Positions 35,830-47,235 of a DNA stretch of 64,000 bases are shown one piece after another. The translations under genes were made by a program, and so were the position numbers. The notes beneath the pieces are model-generated. The model searched no databases, was not told where the DNA came from, and was given only the letters and a program-made list of their open reading frames with translations. How positions within the stretch are numbered: the first letter of the stretch is position 1; every line of letters begins with the position of its first letter. Source of the DNA: Castor canadensis (Eukaryota; Chordata; Mammalia; Rodentia; Castoridae); assembly GCF_047511655.1 (NCBI RefSeq), contig NC_133390.1, positions 129,757,583 through 129,821,582 on the forward strand. The letters run 5' to 3'.

Positions 35830-36120
35830 CAGTTTGATTTGTGTTGGTATTACAGATAGGGTGATTTATAAAGCACTAAATTTATTTCTGCAGTTCTAAT
35901 ATCAGATGTCATCACAAAGTGGAGAGCAACACATGACAAGAGCCAGCGAGCCTATAAACTCAGGTCTCTCTTCCTTTTCTTATCAAGCCACTAATCCCAT
36001 CATGGAGACCCATGTTCATGATGTCACCCAACCCTAATAATCTTCCAAAGGGCTCATCTTTAAATACCATCAACATATGAATTTGAAGAGTTCCCAGCAC
36101 ATGAACTGTTGGGGAACTCA
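35830..36120 (-). mobile_element. MaLR-type (MLT1-like) LTR
   Basis: 'aaatttatttctgcagttct', 'tcaagccactaatcccatca', 'tggagacccatgttcatgat' and 'ctttaaataccatcaacata' follow the reverse complement of a MaLR LTR. Old, with internal deletions. Confidence 0.75.
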
Positions 36121-37389
36121 TGCAAATTGTAGCAGCAATCGTAGGTTTTTAGATACAAAACACAAGAAAGCAGTAAAGGAACAAAATCGGTCTTTCCCTT
36201 GTTTTTGAAGCTCAGCCTCTTGCAGAAGTCCACACATACAGCAGACCATGGACCCATACCAGACTGGGGAAGCAGAAGGGATTTTAGACCCTGAGAAGAT
36301 CCAGAACAACTGCTACCCACATTTTTAAAGCTGGAGTATTAATCACACTCATTGACAATCATGGCATTCATACTAACTACATCAGGTAGGTAAAGCAGGC
36401 ATTGCATTGTGACACTAGAGGACACTGCGGTGCATCTGCAGACATCGAGTGATTCTACTCATGAGGCCACATAGCTGATCTGGAAGGAGCATCTGAGTTT
36501 TAGAGGCATTCTGAGTCCACACCTGAGTTTGTGTTCTGATGTCATCACTCCCTTTCTCCCTGAAACTTAGCCTCCCTTTCTGTACATGGTTCAGTATGTA
36601 TTTAAATGTAATAACCAGTACCTAGCAACAAAAACAACAGTGACAAAAATGTGAGTGACACATGTACAATTAGACCTGGTGTGTGATAGGGGACCTGTGT
36701 AGGCTGTTTTCCACAGCTCACTTAAAGAAAGTTTAAAGGGACCTTTATGTCCAGTTTTCCTCTGAACCAAATGTCTTGCATCAGGGCACCCTATCAGAGC
36801 CCAGGTGGGACTCAGTCTACACTGAAGGTAAGACAGTATTTGTTTTAAGATTCTCACTGTCACTGTGATGCTCTTCCCACTACTGACCATTTTCTCCCCA
36901 TCCCCTTAAGAGCCCAGAGTAGAGAGTGAGGAATATCATTGTCATTTGAAGCCATCTTCATGAGAACAAATGAGAAATATTTGACTCTGCAAGAAAAATG
37001 CCATGTTTTTCCAGCTTATTGTTAGTGTCAGAAGAAAGTATCATACATCATTTGATCATATGCTACTTTCAGATTTCACAAAGATTCCAAAAGGAATATC
37101 CCACAGTAACCTCTATCCACACCCACTTTTGTATGCAGATTCTCCCTGATCCATGCGAAATAAATTCTGTGGCTGGAACATTGAGTTTTCTTTATAAACT
37201 ACCAGCAATAAACCATAATCAATTGCTAAGCAAAGCTACAGGCAGGACCTGAGAAAATTTAGCACTCTAAGCAGCTTTAGAAATTCTTTATCTCTGCTAC
37301 TTTTACAGATAAAAATTACAATGATCACATCAGTAATATTTAAATCCTTTGGACTCTTGCTAGTTGACAAGTGGCATATCAAGATTTGA
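36121..37389. other. unassigned non-repetitive sequence
   Basis: Unique-looking, balanced composition. Several frames of 60-100 codons on both strands, none with recognisable domains. Confidence 0.5.
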
Positions 37390-37465
37390 CGAACAGTAAC
37401 ACTTTGAGGTAAGTAATATTAGTACTTCCACTTTATAGAGAAAGAAAGCTCAAGACACTCATGGA
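37390..37465 (-). mobile_element. MIR fragment
   Basis: 'aggtaagtaatattagtact' then 'tccactttatagagaaagaa' matches the reverse-complement MIR 3' half. Confidence 0.65.
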
Positions 37466-37561
37466 GTCTCTCATGTGATCCACTTCCACCACTTGACTAT
37501 ATGATATCATGCACTGGCATCTACCTTCCTAAGTATGTATGTTACATATGTATCTACCTAC

Positions 37562-37705
37562 CCAGTAAGATAATTACTATTTTATTCTGTTGCAGACAAA
37601 AGTAGAGGCACGAAGTGGCTAAGTAACTTGCTGAAACTCACCTACTAATAGTGGTATGGAGTGGACCTGAGCCTTGAAACTTCAGAGTCCATTCTACAAC
37701 AATTT
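37562..37705 (-). mobile_element. MIR SINE
   Basis: 'agaggcacgaagtggctaag', 'taacttgctgaaactcacct', 'ggtatggagtggacctgagc' and 'cagagtccattctac' keep the full reverse-complement order of MIR from tail to core. Confidence 0.85.
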
Positions 37706-37742
37706 CTATTGGCATAGGTTTTCCTTTAAAGATAAAAATACT

Positions 37743-37828
37743 GGGACTGGAGATGAAGCTTAAGCAATAGAGTACCTGCTTAGCAAGCACAAAGCCCTGA
37801 GTTCAAACCCCAGTACCGCCCAAAAAAC
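37743..37828 (+). mobile_element. ID-like SINE
   Basis: A good copy: 'gggactggagatgaagctta', 'agtacctgcttagcaagcac', 'aaagccctgagttcaaaccc', 'cagtaccgcccaaaaaaccc'. Clear A- and B-box halves. Confidence 0.93.
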
Positions 37829-38039
37829 CCAACAAATTCTACTTTATGCACTCATCAGTAATATAGTGAGACATTAATTGTAAGGTGAGTACAGCTTCCA
37901 GATAATACAAATGCACCTTGCATGGTGTTCCCGCTAATAAGTGACAAAATATCCTAAACACAGTGTGAAAAATTAATGAGAAAAAAAAGTCATAAACTTA
38001 TTAGTAAACTCCTGATGAACAGAAGAAACCACCTGATTT
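37829..38039. other. unassigned sequence
   Basis: Short gap between SINE and LTR. Nothing recognised. Confidence 0.5.
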
Positions 38040-38412
38040 AACCTATGGTTTGGGATCTAGAATGTCTGTAAAAGGCCTATGTGTAAAAGACTTGGTGCTA
38101 TAGGAAAGTGGTAGAAGCTTTAAAGGTGGGGCCTGGTGGGAGGTCTTCAGATCTCTGGTTGGGATGCTCTTAAAAGGACGGTAGAACGGTAGGACCCCAG
38201 TATCTTCCTCTTTCTCTTTCACTTCCCAGACATGAGGTGAGTGAGTTTGCTCTAACCATGCACTCCTGCCATGATGTGCTGTCTCACACAAAGCAGTGGG
38301 GCATGCAACCATGAAATGAGATCTCTAAAACTATGAGCCAAATTAAAACTTTTCTCTTTGTAAGTTGATTTATCTTGGGCATTTGTTATGGTTGTGGAAA
38401 GCTAATTGATTC
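38040..38412 (+). mobile_element. MaLR-type (MLT1/ORR1-like) LTR
   Basis: 'tatggtttgggatctagaat', 'ttaaaggtggggcctggtgg', 'gaggtcttcagatctctggt', 'actatgagccaaattaaaac' and 'gggcatttgttatggttgtg' span a whole MaLR LTR, including a polyadenylation-like region. It appears to be a solo LTR, since no internal sequence flanks it. Confidence 0.85.
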
Positions 38413-38584
38413 ATTTAACATCACAATCTTAATATCTTTAAGTCATCAGAACAAAAAAGAGGAATGATTCCCTGTGAAGGTAGATCTTTTACAGAATGAA
38501 GAATAAGTTTTGATCACTTATTTCTCATTTTGCAAATAATGTCTAGTTCATTAAAATTGGAAATTCTTTCAGAATTTCTCTTCT
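38413..38584. other. unassigned sequence
   Basis: Nothing recognised. Confidence 0.5.
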
Positions 38585-38797
38585 TTTTAAAAAGTAGACT
38601 TCATTCCTTAGAACAGTTTTAGGCTTACAGAAAAATTGATAGAGGCTCCCTAGATCTCCAACATAGCTTCTGCCCCACTTAGGTATAGTATCTTCCTCCG
38701 TTATCAGCATCAGAGACTCTTTTATTATTCAAATATGTCTATCCTAATAATGAGTCCATCAAAGAAAGGACATTTCTGTTTTAGTGTGTTCTGCTTC
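38585..38797 (-). mobile_element. L1M 3' UTR fragment
   Basis: 'ttagaacagttttaggctta', 'cagaaaaattgatagaggct', 'atcttcctccgttatcagca' match the start of an ancient L1M 3' end in reverse. The same family appears at 56215. Confidence 0.75.
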
Positions 38798-38799
38798 TA

Positions 38800-38885
38800 T
38801 TGCTGTTGTTGCTAGGGACTGATCCCAAAACCCTGTGAGTGCTAAGCACATGCCCTACTACAGAGCTATACCAAAGCTCTTATTT
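38800..38885 (-). mobile_element. ID-like SINE, degenerate
   Basis: 'agggactgatcccaaaaccc' and 'tgccctactacagagctata' are the reverse-complement tRNA-like core. Confidence 0.82.
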
Positions 38886-38889
38886 CTAT

Positions 38890-39790
38890 TATAGTGTTTT
38901 GATATCTGCTACTGCTTTATGGTTCCCTAGAAGTTCCATTCTGCTTTTATTGCCCATCTACTCATTCATGGTATCTACTTTATTCAATGGAGCCTTAGCA
39001 TATTAATCATAGTAGTTTTAAATCCTATTGCAAAAATGCCAGTATTTCTGTCATATAACAGTTCAGTTTTGGTGCTTGTCTTGTCTTTCAAACTGTGTTT
39101 TTGTCTTTTAGTATGTCTTGTCACTTTTTTTCTTGAAAGCCAAAATTAATATACTCAGTAAAAGGAACTGCTACAAACAAGCTTTTAGTATGTGACAGTA
39201 AGGTGTGGGGGAAAGGGAATGTGTTCTATTGTCCTATGATTAGGTCTCAGTCTTTTCATGAGTCTATTTGCTAGATTACATACCTCACATGGGCTTCTCA
39301 GTACCTGCCACTTTTGAGGGAGAAGGTGGTTAGAGTGGGCAGTACATAGAAAGCTTGAATTAGATATTTATTTCCCTTTTCTCAGGTAGGTAAGCCACCA
39401 AAAACTACTACAGGTAGTTTTATCAACTCACTTTAGTGCAGATACTATTAAGAAGAAAAAAATAATCTGGTATATTTTAAAATGGATTTGTTTCTCCACC
39501 CTCACTGAAAGAAGTGGGTAAGGCTCCTGGAAGTTTTACTCACAGAATGTGCAGCCTCTTGTGACTGGACCCCCTTCAGCATTAACTCTAAGAGTTGTTG
39601 ACATTGATCCTCAAACAACTTGACAATTACACTAAGGTTTCTCTACTCCTCTGGGTTTCAGCCCCAGAAATTTGTGATTTTCTGTACTTACTTTTGAAGT
39701 TCTCCAACTGGGGATTTCGGGATAGCAGTTTGCCCTGTAATCTTTCTTTTGTAGAACTAAGAAAAGTAGCAGATTTTTGGTTTATTTGGT
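38890..39790 (-). mobile_element. L1M 5' region / ORF1 fossil
   Basis: 'aatggagccttagcatatta', 'gtcttttagtatgtcttgtc', 'aaaaggaactgctacaaaca', 'attgtcctatgattaggtct' and 'gcagtttgccctgtaatctt' follow the reversed 5' portion of an ancient L1M, the stretch that would continue rightward from where the 15.7-19.7 kb copy ends. Strongly eroded. Confidence 0.7.
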
Positions 39791-42324
39791 GATATACTTG
39801 TTACAAGGATGGAATAACAATTATTACACTTCATGTATGCTGGACCAGAAACCAGAAGTCTTTGTTTTGCTTTAGTTTTCTTTCTTTTCAGATCTTCATT
39901 ATCTCTTACATACTATAAATTTAGATGACTTTGCCCAAGTAGATTCAGGATTTAAATTCAAAGTTCAAATTTTTATGGGATGCACATCTGACTCTTTTAA
40001 AATAATTACTTCAGTGATTATAAATTACTAAGATGTTGAAAAATACAGAAAAGCATAAATATTAAATTTAAATATCAATATTTAAATTAGTAGAGGTATG
40101 CATTTCAACCAATATTAAGTGTTTACTATGCCTGTATTTTATAAAGTAATGGTTAGACTTTCATGCTGATTTGTTTATGTTCATAATTTTTCCATCCAAT
40201 CATACATTTTTGAAAACATAATTTTAATAGATGTAGAATATTTTATTGAGTAGATGATTCATACTCTATTTAACAAATACCCAATTAAACATTTAGGATT
40301 TTCTTAAAAACAATACTATGGTGTGTTTTCCTGAACACTATCAACATTTCTGAACAGATCTTCAAAATATGCAAGTGTTTCTCAATAGTTTAATGACAGA
40401 TTTATATCTTAAGAAAAGTTCCTGTGAACACTATTGTTTGCAAAGTATATTAAAATAGAAAAAAAAGCCTGAAAGTGCTATGTGCTATTTTTTTTTATAA
40501 GTGAAAGCATCAGTCAGGTATAAATTCAATGAATATTTATCACATTATAATTGTCTAAATTCCATCTTCAGTGAAACAGTTGAAAAATATTGCTCAGATG
40601 ATTGCTTAGCATATTTGGAATGACAATTTCACTGCAAATGTGCATGTGTATCATTAATATGGTCACATAAGCAGTGTATATACAGAGATAGAGATGGGTA
40701 TAACAGCATTTTTGAAAGAAATAATATTTTGCAAGCAATCACTATATGCAATTAATAGATTTTTAAAAGCAAGTAGAATTTCATGGAATGATATAAACAC
40801 AATCTATTTATCTATTTGGATGCTTACTACTTTAATTTATATTTAAAATCATACAAAACTTGAAAGCACTTACCTCCCAAAGATTATTTTGAGTTTTCTA
40901 ACTCACTCACACATCCACATATTAATTATCAATGAATTATATTGAGTACAATAAAACACAGTATGTGAAACATCCTCATTCCCCCCACCAAAAAGAAATA
41001 AGAAATATGCTTGACTTTGACTTCAACTATTACTAAAATATTCCCAGTTCATTTTTTCATGGTGTCACTTAGATATTTATATTGTTAACCAGTAATCTCT
41101 TTTAAAAGTTAACTATCCCTCAGATATTAAAGATAAGTGTCTTCCTTCGTGTGGTTTAGCTTAATTGCTTGGTTTTAATACTTAGCTGAAATTCCTGATT
41201 GAACAATCAGCACTGTTAAGGGAACAGGAAGTACTGATCATGAATAGAGAGGGTTACAGTTTTCAACTCTTCAAGAAAGTCCAGTACTGTTGTGTCACTG
41301 GCTGGCCATGTAGCCAGACAAGAGTTTGAGGGTAGTTCTCCAATGTTGTTACTTTACAAATATTCACTATATTAATTACCAAATAAATATTTGCTTTTCT
41401 AAGAGGCAGTGATACAGCAGTAGAAAATATAAAAGAAAACTGCTATCCAGAACTAATTCTCCACCATCCTGCCTGTCCAGAAAATACTCACCAAAAGGTA
41501 AATAAAAAAAGAAGATAAATAAAAAATGAAGTCAAATTATCTCTAAATGAATTGACTCAGGATGGAGGAAGTAAAATTGGGAAAGGGCTCTTAACTGCAT
41601 GGAGACTTAGCCTAAATAAGACCTTGCTATTCCAGTCTTAGTTTGGCAAAGTGCAGTGGATATAAGCTGCCACTGGGAAAATAAGAGAAGCCAGTGGGAC
41701 TATGGAGATCCAGAACAGAGCTGATGGAGTACCTTCAGAGTGAGCTTAATAAGGAAATTCTACCCAAACACAGTAAGGAAGAGCTGAAACAGTGTCTAAA
41801 CTCTGGCTATGTGTTTGGCAGGAACAAGGTTGATGCCAAACTCCAGCCCTCGTGGCCTAGAATACTTACCAGGACTCCCCACTGGTGGCTACTGCCTTAA
41901 TGGACAGTTTGGTTTGTCCATATGGAATCTATCTATGGAGTGGAAGATAAATAAAGGCTCCTCCAACCATCAACAATGTGCAGTTCATTAGTTCCAAATC
42001 AGACCTGTCTGTGCTGGTTTTAATAGGGAAAAATTGTGTTCATATGGAAGACGGGTTGATATCCAATAGGAAGCAACATCTTTGTTATAAATGATTGTCA
42101 GGGCTTCTACTCAGGAAAGATTTGACACCATTCCATTCACACTGCCAGACTTTCTCCATATTTTCCTTATTTCCAGGTTTCTTTTTGTCCATACATTTAC
42201 CCCTTCCCAAATTCTCTTATAAGACTTTTCTTTAGATGCAGTTTGCTCCCAAGATTTCTCATATGCTAAGTTAACTAAGATATGAGGACACAGACTGTTT
42301 TGAGGATTTAGTTATCTATTACAG
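39791..42324. other. unassigned AT-rich to mixed sequence
   Basis: 39.8-41.2 kb is very AT-rich. It contains a perfect 10-bp hairpin at 40066-40087. 41.6-42.0 kb has better composition and a 68-codon frame (41694-41900) followed by aataaa near 41950. I could not match it to a gene, and it may be an old retroelement piece. Confidence 0.45.
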
Positions 42325-42500
42325 AGATCTGCAAATTTTAGTGAGTATAAAATTCACCTGAAGAGCAAGTAAAATACAGATTGTTGAGCCACATCTCCAG
42401 AACTCCTAACTCAGTAAGTCTGTGTTCTGGCTTGTCTAACAAGTTCTCATCTGTGATGCTGATGTGGCTAGTATAGGGTCCACATTTGGAGGAGAGAATG
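42325..42500 (+). mobile_element. hAT/Charlie-type (MER5-like) DNA transposon fossil
   Basis: 'taaaattcacctgaagagca', 'aatacagattgttgagccac', 'taactcagtaagtctgtgtt', 'tctaacaagttctcatctgt' and 'gatgctgatgtggctagtat' match the order of a common mammalian non-autonomous Charlie element. No transposase. Exact MER name uncertain. Confidence 0.75.
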
Positions 42501-44700
42501 GATTTGAAAGATATTTGTCTATTACACCATAGAAGGATGTGTTTTCTTTATACCTGCATTATATAAGGTGTTTGACTGTGTATATATATATCAAAACACA
42601 TACAACAAAATGCCATTAATTATACACTTTTAGCCTTTTTATTCAGCAGAGTATAATACTGGGAAAATGATGAGGTCACCTATGAAATTTATACACTATA
42701 TGTATGTTTTTGAATTATTATGTTTTGAATTGTTACTGAACATCCAGCCTGTCAACACACTGTGCGTTAGAAGATGTGTGAAACCCTTGAAAGACCGTGA
42801 TGGAATTCAAAGAGCAGAAGTCTAAGTCAATAGTGCCTAATCTGGTAATCAAGTATCACTGATTCTTCTTCACTAAGACCTACCAGAACCATGAAGAACA
42901 TTCACAGAGCACACTTGTCCAAAGCCTACCACAAAACTTTTGAGAGTAGTTAAAGAATTAAACATGGTATAGGTAATGATAATTGAGAGAAGTGAACATT
43001 CAGTGTTAAATTCCCTAATTTGCTAAATTCATTTGCTTTCATCTGTCTGTTATTGATTAAGTAAGAATCATTACCTCGCTTATATTAGTAAGAATGTCTT
43101 ACCATTATCATGCATGGGTACATGGCACTGGTGTTTCATGGTACATTACCTTAACCTATGTCTGCTTTCAACCACAGCTGCAGAGGACAGTTCTTGACAA
43201 AGTCACTCTGCCTGGCACTGCACCAAATCCTATCTGCATCCAAATAAGGGCCTTCTCGAGCCCTGTGTTCACCTGGCCCAAGTTTATGTGTCTGTTCTAG
43301 AAATATAGAATAGTTCATACCAAAGATACAGTGCTCCTACAATAGCAATGGAGTCAGTGCATAAATGCCCAGGCTGGCTGTCCATCTTCAAGTGGACAGT
43401 TCTGGAAGGCGTTCTACCTTACTCTCAGAAGGTCCCAATGGAACACAGTCCCTATTATTCACAACATTGATGATTAATCTTTATTTGGCTTTTCTTTCTT
43501 TCTTTTCTCATTCTATTCTGTCACCCCTGCTTTTTGGGATGATTTTCCAAATTAATACAGTACTCAAGTCCTTTTCCTAAGTTCTGTTTGTAGGGAATCA
43601 CAAACTCAAACAACGCAATGCAGTTTAGTAAAAAAAATGCAGTTCTCTACTGAACATTTTTCTTTCAAAAGATGATGTGCATGAAGGTAGAAATAATAAC
43701 TTTTCAAGGTCTTCCTTGAAAAGGAATTTGAACAAATAATTGGTCTCAAAATAGTTAACAAAGTTTCAGAGCTTGAAGTTGTTTGAGATTACAAACTAAA
43801 CATAGCAGAGACTAGAGATTCCCTTTATACTGCTGCCATCTGCCACTTTCCTAATAACTTTATTGCCCCTGCTGTATAGAAAAAAGACCTGTGTCCATCA
43901 GGATGTATGGAGATTCCTGAAAGGGACATGTATTTATTGAAAAGGAAGCAACTCCTACTATATCATCAGTGCAAACTCTGTGTCACATCACAGTGTCCTC
44001 AGATCTTCTACATTGTAGGCCAATGGTGTTCCTTAGGTTCTTTTTTCTCTAATCTGCAGTTTACTGGAATTGATGAACTCAATATTATCAACATCAGGAA
44101 ATGACTTGGTGGGAAGGAAACCAGCAGTATAGTGGTTACTAAGAGCAAATTCATATAAAGATAGACAATAAACAGATCACCGAGGATGTCTGAACATCAA
44201 GCCTTGCTTAGAAAAACAAGAGGTCAATAACGAATGTTCACTTGTCTCTAATTTGCTGGTAGGTGGGCACATGTCACTCAGAAACAAAATATGAGACTGG
44301 TGTGCCCTTAAAGATCATTCCATCTGAGCGTTCCATTCTCCCTCTCTGACCCTACTTGATGGATAATGCCACCATATTAGTCACATTCCTCTTGCTTCTA
44401 CTTCTAGATGGGGTCATTAATTCTTGCAATGTCAAAGCACAGGTTTTGAGGATATTATTAACATTTTGAAACTAAATTTGTTTAATAACTAGGTTCGGAC
44501 TCAATGTAATGGCTATGAAATATCTGAGTATTGCTTATGTAAGACACCTTGGTCATCATTTTTTAAATTGAGCTATAAGAAATATAGCATAAAATATAAA
44601 GTACAATAATTTTAGTATACAGTTTAATTAATTTTTAAGTCATGTGCATATTTACCTTAATCTAGTTGTAAAACTCACACAGCAGTAGACATATTTCTCT
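42501..44700. other. unassigned sequence
   Basis: 2.2 kb of mostly unique-looking DNA. 43094-43300 contains a 68-codon frame with an acceptor-like 'tttcaaccacag' before it, but no supporting donor or homology. I treat it as non-coding. Confidence 0.45.
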
Positions 44701-45390
44701 CTCTCCTTTTTTTTTTGGCAGTGGTAGGGTTTGAGTTCAGGGCTTAGTGCTCTACCACTTGTTTTTTTTGTTTTTTTTTTTCATTTTTCTTTTATTATTC
44801 ATATGTGCATACAAGGCTTGGTTCATTTCTCCCCCCTGCCCCCACCCCCTCCCTTACCACCCACTCCGCCCCCTCCCTCTCCCCCCCCTCAATACCCAGC
44901 AGAAACTATTTTGCCCTTATTTCTAATTTTGTTGTAGAGAGAGTATAAGCAATAATAGGAAGGAGCAAGGGTTTTTGCTGGTTGAGATAAGGATAGCTAA
45001 ACAGGGCATTGACTCACATTGATTTCCTGTGCGTGGGTGTTACCTTCTAGGTTAATTCTTTTTGATCTAACCTTTTCTCTAGTACCTGTTCCCCTTTTCC
45101 TATTGGCCTCAGTTGCTTTAAGGTATCTGCTTTAGTTTCTCTGCGTTAAGGGCAACAAATGCTAGCTAGTTTTTTAGGTGTCTTACCTATCCTTACCCCT
45201 CCCTTGTGTGCTCTCGCTTTTATCATGTAGTGCTCTACCACTTGAACTGCACCTTCTGCCCCTTTTGTTTTGGCCGTTTTTCAAAGAGGGCCTCATACTT
45301 TGTGCTGGTGGTGGCCTCAGATCCCAATCCTCATACCTCTGCTTTCCAGATAGTAGGGATTACAGGTGTGCACCACCATGCCCAGTGAGA
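44701..45390 (-). mobile_element. B1 + ID composite SINE split by an L1
   Basis: The left part (44701-44761) holds the reversed ID B-box half ('gggtttgagttcagggctta'). The right part (45228-45390) holds the rest of ID ('tgctctaccacttgaactgc') and the reversed B1-like monomer ('gtagggattacaggtgtgca'). The L1 at 44762-45227 separates them. Outer flanks share atttctct (44693-44700, 45391-45398), a likely SINE target-site duplication. Confidence 0.92.
44762..45227 (-). mobile_element. young 5'-truncated L1 with 17-bp perfect TSD
   Basis: Poly(T) left edge, 'ttattattcatatgtgcata', C-rich block (44830-44888), and 3' UTR through 'tttctctgcgttaagggcaa' to 'ctctcgcttttatcatg'. The host SINE sequence tagtgctctaccacttg is duplicated without change at 44745-44761 and 45228-45244. 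No coding sequence remains. The clean duplication and close match to the 1.2 kb copy indicate a recent insertion. Confidence 0.97.
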
Positions 45391-45398
45391 ATTTCTCT

Positions 45399-45828
45399 TG
45401 ATCACGTTCCTAGTCTATAAGTCAGAGGTAACCACCATTACAATTTCTATCATTATTGATCATTTCTGTTTGTTCTTGAATTGCATAGAAATGGAACCAT
45501 AGATCTTTAAGTTTATTGTTTGTGTCCATGCTAGTGACAGATTAGATAGATTCATCACATTTCTTTGACTGAAAGCCCAACATTCCATAAATTGAAAAAG
45601 TATTGTACCTCACCTAAGGCTTTATTATGGAGGGTGAAATTAGATCCTGTGCACATGTATAATAATGTCAGTGCCACACTAATTCTAGACAACACCAAAC
45701 TGACACCTGCACCCTGAAAATGCTTTTGGGAAAACTAGACCTTGCAAAAAATTTTAATATAAGTAACCCAAATGTTAGATAAAATAGAAAAAAAATAGTT
45801 TTATCTATTTTTATCTTATTTATTTTTT
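45399..45828. other. unassigned sequence
   Basis: Nothing recognised. 45778-45828 becomes A/T-rich next to the B1. Confidence 0.5.
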
Positions 45829-45934
45829 GAGACAGGGTCTTACCATATAGCCCAGGCTGGCTTTGAACTCAGGTTCCTCCTGCCTCAACCTACAGAATGC
45901 TGGGATTACAGACGTGCACCACTAAACCTGGCTA
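45829..45934 (-). mobile_element. B1-like SINE
   Basis: 'gagacagggtcttaccatat', 'agcccaggctggctttgaac', 'tgctgggattacagacgtgc' and 'accactaaacctggct' make a well-preserved reversed 7SL monomer. Confidence 0.96.
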
Positions 45935-46329
45935 CAAACAACCTTTTAAATACACAAAAGTCTCCAAAAATTTACCAAGGACAAGGAAGGAATATAGAAA
46001 AAGAATCTCATAATCTACTTCTGCAGAATCCCTGTCAGCAGGGAATAAGAAGCCACACTCCACCAACAAGGGGAAGAGTTGGAAAACTCTGCCCAAATGA
46101 TGGCACTGTCATTGTGACTGCCTCTGGAAGCAGGACACATCAAAATGGCTGATGTGCAGTGAAAACGCAGGCTAGAAAACAAACACCTTTCAACTGGCAC
46201 TTAGAGTGTTCCAGACTGAATGGGCACTCTGAAGGCAAAAACAAAAGCAGTTTATTTAGAGTTCATGAACATAGCAGTCGCCTTGCCTTGGCTTGAGGTT
46301 CTAATTTAAACATCTATGTGTTCTAGAAA
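45935..46329. other. unassigned sequence
   Basis: Unique-looking, somewhat GC-richer at 46020-46200. No recognised feature. Confidence 0.5.
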
Positions 46330-46885
46330 AGTCTTTATCATTTGTTATTTTTATTACCATGTATTAATTTTGCATGAGTTTCATTGCAACATTTTCATAG
46401 ATACACATAACATACTTTGGTCATATTCATCTCCTATTTCCCTTTCTTATTCTCCTTCCCACTCCCACCTCTTTTTTCTAATAGCCCTCCTCCTACTTTC
46501 ATTTCCTTTTCCCCCCTAGATTTCACTCATGAGAGAAAACATGCAATATTTGTCTTTCTGAGTCTGGTTTATTTCACATAACATGATGATCCCAAGTTTC
46601 AACTATTTTCCTGAAAATTACTCAATTCTGTTTTTCTTTATGGCTGAGTGTACTCCATTATGTATATAACCCACATTTTCTTTACCCATTCATCTGCTGG
46701 TAGGCTGATTTCATAACTTGACTATTGTGAATGATGTAGTGATAAACATAGGTGTGTCTATTGTCTGCTGGTTTAAATTCCTTTGGGTATATATCTAAGT
46801 GTGTAGCAGGATCATAAGGTAGCTCTATTTTTAGTGTTTTGAGGACCTTCCATCATGATTTCCATAATAGCTTTAATAATTTACA
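46330..46885 (-). mobile_element. old L1 3' end
   Basis: 'actcatgagagaaaacatgc', 'atggctgagtgtactccatt', 'gtagtgataaacataggtgt' and 'tcctttgggtatatatctaa' are the reversed ORF2 end and 3' UTR of an L1 older than the polypurine family. The left portion (46330-46500) is a weaker match. Confidence 0.82.
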
Positions 46886-47162
46886 TTGTTCTGGAAACTT
46901 GTAACAAAGAGACTAACATAAAATGAGGATACTCCTGAGACACTTGCCTGTTGGAGAAAGTCCTTGCAAACATGAGTACAAGAATCAAATTCCAAAGCAA
47001 GATAAATGAATGAGTCAAGATAAATAAAGCAATGTTATCCATGTGATCTTAACATGTGTTAAGATATGACAAAAAGAAAGAAGTTGAAAATTTATTTAAA
47101 AATGAATTAAATGCTATAAAAAGATCAGGGAGAGGAAAAACAGAATGATTTGATGTTCTATA

Positions 47163-47235
47163 ACTAAACACATATGTCTGTATATATATGTATATGTATA
47201 CATATATATGGATATAAACATATATAAATTTATGT
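47163..47235. repeat. AT/TATG-rich simple repeat
   Basis: Interrupted tatatatg/tatgtata units. Confidence 0.85.

Noticed and set aside
41694-41900. 68-codon frame followed by aataaa near 41950
   Set aside because: Some protein-like content, but no homologue I can name and no gene structure. Left as unassigned.
43094-43300. Possible exon with an acceptor-like 'tttcaaccacag'
   Set aside because: Single weak splice-like signal, no matching donor and no recognised product.
44731-44937. Pro-rich frame ending PAETILPLFLILL, also found at 1178-1393
   Set aside because: It recurs because both are the same L1 3' UTR, and it is not a shared protein.
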